The notes under the pieces were generated by a model. The model saw only the letters and a program-made list of their open reading frames with translations, had not been told where the DNA came from and made no database searches. 36,512 nucleotides of DNA. Source: Clostridiales bacterium. GTDB lineage: Bacteria > Bacillota > Clostridia > Oscillospirales > Oscillospiraceae. The position numbers were made by a program, and so were the translations under genes. The DNA lies in the NCBI GenBank assembly GCA_022785125.1, contig JALFRA010000038.1:1-36512 (forward strand). Reading direction: 5' to 3'. Of the stretch, positions 30,315-36,512 are shown one piece after another (within the stretch, counting starts at the first letter, position 1; every line of letters begins with the position of its first letter).

Positions 30315-31643
30315 ATGCAGATTGATCTGACCCGGGGCGGCATCACCCGGCCCATGCTGTGCTTTGCCGCGCCCATGATCGCGGGCAACCTGCTCCAGCA
30401 GTGCTACAATATTGCCGACACCCTCATCGTGGGCCGGGCTCTGGGGCCCTCCGCCCTGGCCTCGGTGGGCTTCTCCTTTACTCTGATGACCTTCCTCACC
30501 TCGGTACTGCTGGGGCTGTGTATGGGCAGCGGGGCTCTGTGGTCCATGCTCCACGGGGCCCGGCGGGAGGAGGAGCTCAAACGCTGCCTCTTCCTCTCCT
30601 TCCTCTTCATCGGCGCGGTGGCGGTGGTGCTCAATGTGGGGGTGCTTTTGCTGCTGGAGCCGGTGATGACCCTGCTGCGTATTCCGGCGGAGGCCTGGGC
30701 CGACACCCACGCCTATCTGCGGGTGGTGCTGCTGGGGGTCTGCTTTACCTTCTTATACAATTACTTCGCCTGCCTGCTGCGGTCGGTGGGCAACTCCACC
30801 GCTCCCCTGGTCTTTCTGGCCCTGTCCACCCTGCTCAATATTGGGCTGGACCTGTGGTTCGTGCTGGGTCTGGGCTGGGGGGTGGCGGGAGCCGCCGGGG
30901 CCACCGTGCTGGCTCAGGGGGTGTCCGCCGCCGGTATTGCCCTGTATTGCTGGAAGCGGGTGCCCCTGCTCCGCCTGCGGCGGGAGCACTGTACCTTCCG
31001 GCGGGGAGAGCTGGGCCGCATTATCCACTACTCCCTGCTCACCTGCGTGCAGCAGTCGGTGATGAACTTCGGCATCCTGATGGTACAGGGGCTGGTCAAC
31101 TCCTTCGGGGTCAACGTGATGGCCGCCTTTGCCGCCGCCGTCAAGATCGATGCCTTCGCCTATCTGCCCGTCCAGGACTTCGGCAACGCCTTCTCCACCT
31201 TCGTGGCCCAGAACACCGGAGCCTCTCAGCCGGAGCGCATCCGCCGGGGCATCCGCTCCGCCGTGGTGGTGTCCATCCTCTTCTGCGTGGTCAGCTCCCT
31301 GCTGGTGTACCTCTTTGCCGCCCCCCTGATGGCCCTCTTTGTGGAGCCGGGGGAGACCAAGATCATCGCCATCGGAGTGGAATATCTGCGCATTGAGGGG
31401 CTGTGCTACTGCGGCATCGGCATCCTCTTCCTGCTCTACGGCCTCTTCCGGGGGCTGGGACGGCCCGGGGTGTCGGTGGTGCTGACGGTGATCTCCCTGG
31501 GCACCCGGGTGGCTCTGGCCTACCTTCTGGCTCCCATCCCGTCCATCGGCCTGAAGGGCATCTGGTGGGCGGTGCCCATCGGGTGGGGACTGGCCGACCT
31601 GGCGGGGCTGGTCTTCTACCTTCGCCGCCCTGTCCTCCATTGA
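30315..31643 (+). CDS. MATE-family efflux transporter
   Basis: A 442-residue, 12-helix protein: 'GGITRPMLCFAAPMIAGNLLQQCYNIADTLIVGRALGPSALASVGFS' is the typical MATE N-terminus. A second copy of the fold begins 'LGRIIHYSLLTCVQQSVMNFGILMVQGLVNSFGVNVMAAFAAAVKID'. These proteins export drugs or metabolites in exchange for Na+ or H+; the substrate is not predictable. The ATG at 30315 lies 12 bases after AAAGGAA; a GTG at 30306 in frame is only 3 bases after that SD. It is a single-gene unit with its own promoter and a strong terminator. Confidence 0.93.
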   Translation: MQIDLTRGGITRPMLCFAAPMIAGNLLQQCYNIADTLIVGRALGPSALASVGFSFTLMTFLTSVLLGLCMGSGALWSMLHGARREEELKRCLFLSFLFIGAVAVVLNVGVLLLLEPVMTLLRIPAEAWADTHAYLRVVLLGVCFTFLYNYFACLLRSVGNSTAPLVFLALSTLLNIGLDLWFVLGLGWGVAGAAGATVLAQGVSAAGIALYCWKRVPLLRLRREHCTFRRGELGRIIHYSLLTCVQQSVMNFGILMVQGLVNSFGVNVMAAFAAAVKIDAFAYLPVQDFGNAFSTFVAQNTGASQPERIRRGIRSAVVVSILFCVVSSLLVYLFAAPLMALFVEPGETKIIAIGVEYLRIEGLCYCGIGILFLLYGLFRGLGRPGVSVVLTVISLGTRVALAYLLAPIPSIGLKGIWWAVPIGWGLADLAGLVFYLRRPVLH

Positions 31644-31653
31644 ATTTCCAGGC

Positions 31654-31695
31654 AAAAGCACCGCCGCGGACTGTGTCCGCGGCGGTGCTTTTTTT
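31654..31695. terminator. Terminator after the MATE gene (usable on both strands)
   Basis: An 18-bp stem (31654-31671 with 31675-31692), a TGT loop and T7 on the plus strand, 10 bases after the stop. The A4 on the left gives a shorter T-run for the convergent minus-strand gene. Confidence 0.92.
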
Positions 31696-31707
31696 CTGAT
31701 TTGAGAC

Positions 31708-32151
31708 CTATCCCAAGCGGTTCAGCCACTCCTGCAATCGGGCAAGGGCGGTCTCTCCACCCGCCAGGGAATAGCGCCAGGTGCCGTCCCACAGGGTGCC
31801 GTCCTCCAGCAGATCGAACCGCTTCTGCCCATCTGCTCCGGAAAATACCAGGCTGTAAGAAGCACTCCCTGTTTCATAATACAGGCTCGGACTCCAGGTG
31901 GGCCAGGAGAAGGTAAGGCCATACAGATACCGCAGATCCTCTTCCGCGGAGCGGCCTTCGGTCCGGGAGGAAATGGACAGGCCTTCATGCTCGCCGGAGT
32001 AGGCTTCCAGCCCCCAGAAGGTGACTTTTTCCGGTGGAATGCCCACCAATGACTCCATGCTGCGGGGCCACATCAAAAAAGCCGCCACCGCCAGGCAGAC
32101 CGCTGCCACACACCCCAACAGGATCAAACGGCGTTTTGTTCCGGACTTCAT
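31708..32151 (-). CDS. Small membrane-anchored protein of unknown function
   Basis: A 147-residue protein with a basic start ('MKSGTKRR'), one hydrophobic anchor (residues 9-28, 'LILLGCVAAVCLAVAAFLMW') and a ~115-residue external domain with several aromatic stretches ('VTFWGLEAY', 'LTFSWPTWSPSLYYETG', 'GTWRYSLAGG'). No family is recognised. The second of two close ATGs (32151) is chosen because AAGGAGG is 9 bases upstream; the first (32160) directly abuts the SD. It has its own extended -10 at 32258-32266. Confidence 0.75.
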   Translation of the reverse strand: MKSGTKRRLILLGCVAAVCLAVAAFLMWPRSMESLVGIPPEKVTFWGLEAYSGEHEGLSISSRTEGRSAEEDLRYLYGLTFSWPTWSPSLYYETGSASYSLVFSGADGQKRFDLLEDGTLWDGTWRYSLAGGETALARLQEWLNRLG

Positions 32152-32257
32152 GCTGCTCATCCTCCTTGCATTTCAACAAAATGGGGCACGTTACAATTTC
32201 CAGGCATCTTGCTCCGGTACAGGTCTTTTTCCTTTGATTCTGTTCTCTTCCTCTCAG

Positions 32258-32266
32258 ATTATAACA
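32258..32266 (-). promoter_or_regulatory. Extended -10 promoter of the small anchored protein gene
   Basis: On the minus strand TGT-TATAAT (32266-32258), with a weak -35. It lies just downstream of the ABC-F terminator. Confidence 0.6.
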
Positions 32267-32278
32267 CAATGGCACCAG

Positions 32279-32335
32279 AAAGGAAACCGCAAGCGGAGCC
32301 CTTTGGGGCAGTCCTCGCTTGCGGTTTCCTTTTTC
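32279..32335. terminator. Terminator of the ABC-F gene
   Basis: A 17-bp stem (32279-32295 with 32316-32332) and a 20-nt loop. It is 16 bases downstream of the minus-strand stop. The T-tract on the minus strand is short (CCTTTC); on the plus strand it is TTTTT. Confidence 0.75.
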
Positions 32336-32350
32336 ATATCCAGTTGGAGC

Positions 32351-33946
32351 TTACTCGGCCTTCTGGCTCTCCAGGTACTCGTCGTAAGTCATCTTGCGGT
32401 CGATGAGCTGACCGTCGGCGGTGAAGTCGAACACCCGGTTACACACGGTCTGGATGAGCTGATGGTCGTGGGAGGCCACCAGCACGTTGCACTTGACGGC
32501 CTCCAGGCCGTTGTTCAGGGCGGCGATGGACTCCAGGTCCAGGTGGTTGGTGGGCTGGTCCAGCAGCAGCACGTTGGCGCCGGAGAGCATCATGCGGGAG
32601 AGCATACAGCGCACCTTCTCGCCGCCGGAGAGGACCTTGACGGCCTTGTACACCTCGTCGCCGGAAAAGAGCATCCGGCCCAGGAAGCCCCGGAGGTAGG
32701 CCTCGTGGGGGTCGGAGGACCACTGGCGCAGCCACTCCACCAGGTTGTCGTCGCAATCCTTGAAGAACTCGGTGTTGTCCTTGGGGAAGTAGGAGAAGGT
32801 GGCGGTCTGGCCCCACTTCACGGTGCCCTCGTCGGGCTCCATCTCGCCGGTGAGGATCTTGAAGAGGGCGGTCTGGGCGTTCTCGTTGTCGCCCACGAAG
32901 GCGATCTTGTCGCCGTGGCCCACGATGAAGGACACCTTGTCCAACACCTTCACCCCGTCGATGGTCTTGGACACATCGGTGACGAAGAGGATGTCCTTGC
33001 CCACCTCCCGGTCGGGGGAGAAGGCCACCCAGGGGTAGCGGCGGGAGGAGGCGGGGATCTCCTCCAGGGTGATCTTTTCCAGCAGCTTCCGGCGGGCGGT
33101 GGCCTGCTTGGACTTGGACTTGTTGGCGGAGAACCGGGAGATGAATTCCTTCAGCTCCTGGGCCTTCTCCTCGTTCTTCTTGTTCTGGTTCTTCATCAGG
33201 TTCTGCATCAGCTGGGAGGCGTCGTACCAGAAGTCGTAGTTGCCCACATAGAGCTTGATCTTGTTGTAGTCGATATCCACGATGTGGGTACAGATGGTGT
33301 TGAGGAAGTGGCGGTCGTGGCTGACCACGATGACGGTGCCCTCAAAGTCCAGCAGGAAGTCCTCCAGCCAGTTGACGGCGTTGATGTCCAGGTTGTTGGT
33401 GGGCTCGTCCAGCAGCAGGATGTCGGGGTTGCCGAACAGGGCCTGCGCCAGCAGCACCTTCACCTTCAGGCGGGCATCCAGGGTCTCCATGGAGGTCTGG
33501 TGGAACTCGGTGCCCACACCCAGACCCTGGAGGATGCGGGAAGCGTCGCTCTCGGCCTCCCAGCCGCCCAGCTCGGCAAACTCCTCCTCCAGCTCACAGG
33601 CCCGGATGCCGTCGGCCTCGGTCATCTCCTCCTTCTCGTAGAGGGCGTCCTTCTCCTTGCCGATATCATACAGGCGCTTATTGCCCATGATGACGGTATC
33701 CATCACGGAATAGGCGTTGTAGGCGTTCTGGTCCTGCTTCAGAACGGACATACGGGTCTTGGGCAGGATGGACACCTCGCCGGAGGTGGGCTCCAGATCG
33801 CCGGAGAGGATCTTCAGGAAGGTGGACTTGCCGGCGCCGTTGGCGCCGATGATGCCGTAGCAGTTGCCCTTGGTGAACTGCAGGTCCACATGGGAAAACA
33901 GGGGCTGGCCGCTGTATGCCAGGGTCAGGTCGGAAACAGTGATCAT
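32351..33946 (-). CDS. ABC-F family ATPase (YbiT/YkpA-like)
   Basis: A 531-residue soluble protein with two ABC domains and no membrane segment, acting on ribosomes. Domain 1 has Walker A 'GANGAGKST' (34-42), a signature replaced by 'TLDARLK' (155-161) and Walker B 'ILLLDEPTNNLD'. The P-site linker (about 245-295, 'MKNQNKKNEEKAQELKEFISRF') follows. In domain 2 the Walker A place reads 'GDNENAQT' (352-359), with Ala-Gln where Gly-Lys is normal, while the signature 'LSGGEK' and 'LLLDQPTNHLD' are intact. The linker sequence and the 'YFPKDNTEFF' segment fit the YbiT/YkpA subgroup. The SD AAGGAG precedes the ATG. It has its own promoter and terminator. Confidence 0.93.
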   Translation of the reverse strand: MITVSDLTLAYSGQPLFSHVDLQFTKGNCYGIIGANGAGKSTFLKILSGDLEPTSGEVSILPKTRMSVLKQDQNAYNAYSVMDTVIMGNKRLYDIGKEKDALYEKEEMTEADGIRACELEEEFAELGGWEAESDASRILQGLGVGTEFHQTSMETLDARLKVKVLLAQALFGNPDILLLDEPTNNLDINAVNWLEDFLLDFEGTVIVVSHDRHFLNTICTHIVDIDYNKIKLYVGNYDFWYDASQLMQNLMKNQNKKNEEKAQELKEFISRFSANKSKSKQATARRKLLEKITLEEIPASSRRYPWVAFSPDREVGKDILFVTDVSKTIDGVKVLDKVSFIVGHGDKIAFVGDNENAQTALFKILTGEMEPDEGTVKWGQTATFSYFPKDNTEFFKDCDDNLVEWLRQWSSDPHEAYLRGFLGRMLFSGDEVYKAVKVLSGGEKVRCMLSRMMLSGANVLLLDQPTNHLDLESIAALNNGLEAVKCNVLVASHDHQLIQTVCNRVFDFTADGQLIDRKMTYDEYLESQKAE

Positions 33947-34004
33947 GTCGTACTCCTTTTTTGTTCAGCCCGGCGTCAGGCCGGGAAAATCTTCGCAATT
34001 TTAC

Positions 34005-34032
34005 AGTATACCATAGAACAAGAAAAAAACAA
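34005..34032 (-). promoter_or_regulatory. Promoter of the ABC-F gene
   Basis: On the minus strand TTGTTT (34032-34027), a 16-base spacer and TATACT (34010-34005). A short CCCGGC/GCCGGG hairpin lies in the leader before the SD. Confidence 0.65.
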
Positions 34033-34093
34033 ACCATAAACCGGCAGAATATCGCCCCGCTGAAAATGTTCTGTAAAAAAGCTGAAAAAAGAG

Positions 34094-34122
34094 GTGACTT
34101 CCCGGCCCGGAAGTGCTAGTAT
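34094..34122 (+). promoter_or_regulatory. Promoter and possible operator of the phosphoesterase gene
   Basis: GTGACT (34094-34099), a 17-base spacer and TAGTAT (34117-34122) with extended TGC. The spacer holds an inverted repeat ACTTCC-n6-GGAAGT (34097-34114), well placed for a repressor. Confidence 0.6.
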
Positions 34123-34180
34123 GAAGGCGAAAACCGGGTAAACTATCCGGTAAAATTTGGGTTGGAAGGAAGGATCAAAC

Positions 34181-36346
34181 ATGAAGAAACACCGTTCCCG
34201 CCGGCTGCTCTCTCTGCTGGCCACCGGTGCGCTGCTGGCGTCTCTGATGCCCGCCGCCTTCGCCGCTGACAGTGAGAAACACATCACCATCCTGGGCACC
34301 TCGGATATGCACGGCAACATCTGGGGCTACTCCTACGAGGACAACAAAGAGACCGACAACAACGGCATGGCCCGGCTGTACACCTACATCCAGCAGGTCC
34401 GCGCAGAGAATCCCAACACCATCCTCATTGACGCGGGCGACGATATCCAGGGCACCATCATGACCGACGATATCTACAACAAGACCCCCGACCAGCCCCA
34501 CCCCGTCATCACCGCCATGAACTTCATGGGCTATGACGCCATGACCCTGGGCAACCACGAGTTCAACTGGGGCATCCCCACCATGCAGACCATCCTGGGT
34601 CAGGCCGACTTCCCCGTGCTGGCCGCCAACGTTACCGACGCCGACGGCAAGTACGTCACCGGAGCCGGCTGGACCATCGTGGAAAAGGACGGCGTGAAGG
34701 TGGCCATCATCGGCGTGGTCACCCCCGACGTGCCCATCTGGGATGGCGGCAAGGAGGGCATTGAGGACGCCACCTATGAGGCCGCCAATGTTGCCGTGGG
34801 CAAGGCCATCGACGAGATCGGCGACCAGGCCGACGTGATCGTGGTGTCCGCCCACATGGGTATGTACGCCGAGTTTGACGAGGAGGGCGGCTCCGACTCC
34901 GCCCAGAAGATCCTGGACGACAACCCGGAGATCGACGTGCTCCAGGTGGCCCATCTCCACACCACCGTTCAGGAGAAGCAGGGCGATGTGGTCATCGGCG
35001 GCGTGCGCAACGCCGGCCGGGAGATCGCCCGCTTTGACCTGACTCTGGACAAGGACAACAACATCACCGCCTCCTCCGTGGAAGTGGTGGACATGGCCGG
35101 CGTCACCCCCAGCCAGGCTGTTCGGGACATCCCCCTGGTGGCCGAGGCCCATCAGAAGACCATCGACTTCATCGCCGGCGGCACCGACGAGAGCGGCGAG
35201 CCCCTCCCCCCGCTGGGCACCACCACCGCCAAGTTCCAGCCGGAGAATGAGATCTCCGGCCTGCCTCAGGGCAAGCTGGAGGATACCGCCGTCATGGATC
35301 TGATCAACAAGATCCAGCTGGAGAACTCGGGCGCCGACGTGTCCGCCGCCGCCCTGTTCAAGAACACCAGCGACCTGCCCGCCGGTGACATCAACTACGG
35401 CAACATCTTCGACATCTACAAGTTCGACAACACCCTCTACCGGGTGAAGGTCACCGGCGCGGAGCTGAAGGCCTACATGGAGTGGTCCGCCGAGTGCTAC
35501 AACCAGTGGAAGGAAGGGGACATCAACATCTCCTTCGACCCCGAGTACCCCGACTACCTCTATGATATGTTCGCCGGTGTGGAGTATGAGATCGACCTGT
35601 CTCAGCCCAAGGGCGAGCGCATCAAGAACGTGATGTTCAAGGGCGAGCCTCTGAAGGACGACCAGACCCTCACCCTGGCGGTAAACAACTACCGCTACTC
35701 CTCCGCCCTGAAGGGCCAGAACCTGATCTCCGGCACCAAGGAGTGGGAGTCCTCCAACTCCATCCGCGACATGATCGTGGCCTACTTCGCCGAGCACTCC
35801 CCCGTGGCTCCCGAGGTGGACAACAACTGGAAGATCGTGGGCGTGGACCTGAATAAGGACGACCCCCGCCGCGCTGAACTCATCGGCTACATCAATGCCG
35901 GCCTGCTGCCCGCCCCCTACGCCGAGAGCTACAACCTGGCCGACTATGACGCTCTGGTGGCTCAGGCCAAGGCCAACGCCGCCGTGCTGGTGGACGGCAC
36001 TCCCAAGGCGGTGTCCACCGCCACCGACGCCGCCGGCAGCACCTATTACCGCCTGCGCGACCTGGCCGCCGCCCTCAACGGCACTGGCAAGCAATTCAAC
36101 GTGCTGTGGAACGCCGGCGTTGAGATCGCCACCGGCGCGGCTTATGCCGACCCCGCTCTGACCATGCCCGCCCAGGCTCCCGCCGGTCTTGCCGCCGAGA
36201 CCCTGACCGTAAAGGTGGACGGCGCCGCTCAGAGCATGAGCGTGGTGCTCTCCAACGGCAACTACTATGTGGCCCCCTCCGCTCTGGAGGCCCTGGGCAT
36301 TACCTGCACCGTCACCGACGGCACCCTCAACATCACCACCAAGTAA
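34181..36346 (+). CDS. Secreted 5'-nucleotidase/cyclic phosphodiesterase-like protein with stalk domain
   Basis: A 721-residue exported protein. Residues 1-29 form a signal peptide ('MPAAFA-AD'). The metallophosphoesterase domain (about 32-290) has 'SDMHGN' (Asp42, His44), 'DAGDDIQGT' (Asp87), 'GNHE' (124-127), 'SAHMG' and 'AHLHTTV', where the usual GHxH has Ala. The 5'-nucleotidase C-domain (about 370-570, 'VMDLINKIQLENSGADVS...', 'GNIFDIYKFDNTLYRVKVTG') follows. The last ~100 residues ('GSTYYRLRDLAAALNGTGKQFNVLW', 'YYVAPSALEALGITC') are a copper-amine-oxidase-N-like stalk domain common in surface proteins of this group. It probably dephosphorylates extracellular nucleotides for salvage. The ATG at 34181 follows GGAAGGA; an in-frame ATG at 34157 overlaps the SD region. 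Confidence 0.92.
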   Translation: MKKHRSRRLLSLLATGALLASLMPAAFAADSEKHITILGTSDMHGNIWGYSYEDNKETDNNGMARLYTYIQQVRAENPNTILIDAGDDIQGTIMTDDIYNKTPDQPHPVITAMNFMGYDAMTLGNHEFNWGIPTMQTILGQADFPVLAANVTDADGKYVTGAGWTIVEKDGVKVAIIGVVTPDVPIWDGGKEGIEDATYEAANVAVGKAIDEIGDQADVIVVSAHMGMYAEFDEEGGSDSAQKILDDNPEIDVLQVAHLHTTVQEKQGDVVIGGVRNAGREIARFDLTLDKDNNITASSVEVVDMAGVTPSQAVRDIPLVAEAHQKTIDFIAGGTDESGEPLPPLGTTTAKFQPENEISGLPQGKLEDTAVMDLINKIQLENSGADVSAAALFKNTSDLPAGDINYGNIFDIYKFDNTLYRVKVTGAELKAYMEWSAECYNQWKEGDINISFDPEYPDYLYDMFAGVEYEIDLSQPKGERIKNVMFKGEPLKDDQTLTLAVNNYRYSSALKGQNLISGTKEWESSNSIRDMIVAYFAEHSPVAPEVDNNWKIVGVDLNKDDPRRAELIGYINAGLLPAPYAESYNLADYDALVAQAKANAAVLVDGTPKAVSTATDAAGSTYYRLRDLAAALNGTGKQFNVLWNAGVEIATGAAYADPALTMPAQAPAGLAAETLTVKVDGAAQSMSVVLSNGNYYVAPSALEALGITCTVTDGTLNITTK

Positions 36347-36360
36347 ATCCTGCCGCAGCA

Positions 36361-36387
36361 AAGGGCCGCGCCAATGGCGCGGCCCTT
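36361..36387 (+). terminator. Hairpin after the phosphoesterase gene
   Basis: A 12-bp stem (36361-36372 with 36376-36387) and an AAT loop, 14 bases after the stop. No T-run follows directly; further hairpins do. Confidence 0.65.
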
Positions 36388-36388
36388 C

Positions 36389-36512
36389 AGCGTGTCGAGA
36401 AAGCTCGACACGCTTCTCAAAAATGCAAGCATTTTTTCGAGGGAATGCAGCCCGCTGCGTCGCACGCGCAAAGCGCGCACGCTTGCGGGCTGGGAAGTGT
36501 TTTTTCCAAGGC
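36389..36512. repeat. Cluster of hairpins at the window end
   Basis: Successive inverted repeats: GCGTGTCGAG/CTCGACACGC, AAAAATGC/GCATTTTT ending in a T-run (36429-36437), and CAGCCCGC/GCGGGCTG (from 36447 and 36485) with a GC-rich interior. No gene is seen in this stretch. It may combine a terminator with an extragenic repeat; the far end is cut by the window. Confidence 0.5.

Noticed and set aside
34175-36361. 728-codon minus-strand open frame opposite the phosphoesterase
   Set aside because: It is an antisense shadow with the same compositional bias; the plus-strand frame has a signal peptide and clear phosphoesterase motifs.
1-36512. CRISPR arrays, tRNA or rRNA genes, phage modules, toxin-antitoxin or defence systems
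   Set aside because: No regularly spaced direct repeats, cloverleaf sequences, rRNA stretches or matching protein families were seen by reading.

Overview
This 36.5 kb window looks like a chromosomal segment of a strictly anaerobic, spore-forming, GC-rich Firmicute of the Oscillospiraceae (Flavonifractor / Lawsonibacter / Intestinimonas-like). That placement is inferred from protein character: a complete set of [FeFe]-hydrogenase maturases, a sporulation protein SpoIID, an SLH-domain surface protein, AGGAGG-type ribosome binding sites with some GTG/TTG starts, and high-GC coding sequence broken by AT-rich promoters. No rRNA, tRNA, CRISPR array, phage or plasmid gene was seen.

Layout. (1) 1-1.7 kb, plus strand: the tail of a LarA/DUF2088-like protein, a left-handed beta-helix (GlmU-like) protein and a small cysteine-rich protein. 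(2) 1.7-2.2 kb: a decayed IS3-family transposase. (3) 2.3-6.2 kb, minus strand: a four-gene operon, TM1266-type regulator > hydE > hydG > hydF, which builds the H-cluster of [FeFe]-hydrogenase. It is preceded by a strong promoter and a ~120-nt leader that can fold into mutually exclusive terminator-like and antiterminator-like hairpins. (4) 6.6-9.5 kb: an SLH/M15 peptidase and, convergent with it, pyruvate kinase. (5) 9.7-16.5 kb, minus strand: a six-gene run, CLC transporter (fluoride-type features) > VOC protein > acyltransferase-3 > MBOAT acyltransferase > DHHW protein > MFS transporter. The last four suggest cell-surface acylation. Its promoter lies at the edge of a hairpin-rich repeat. 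(6) 16.8-19 kb, plus strand: a CNNM/HlyC-type CBS protein and a YczE-like membrane protein. (7) 19-24 kb: an FAD oxidoreductase, a ferric-reductase-like membrane protein and a BlaI/BlaR1-type repressor-protease pair with an unusual sensor. (8) 24-36.5 kb: spoIID, citrate synthase, a small lipoprotein, a membrane protein coupled to metG, a MATE transporter, a small anchored protein, an ABC-F ATPase and a secreted 5'-nucleotidase-like phosphoesterase.

Most genes are short transcription units with clear sigma-A promoters, several carrying the extended -10 'GTGCTA', and bounded by strong, often bidirectional hairpins. The most promising non-coding signals are the hyd leader RNA (6227-6350) and the hairpin repeat with promoter-like ends (16499-16675). 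The most unusual protein is the BlaR1-like protease, whose extracellular part does not look like a penicillin-binding domain.

Gaps over 300 bases: 1643-2258 holds the IS remnant; 6227-6573 holds the hyd leader and promoter, with nothing further recognised in 6386-6573; 20437-20747 holds two divergent promoters and an AT-rich spacer with no gene seen.
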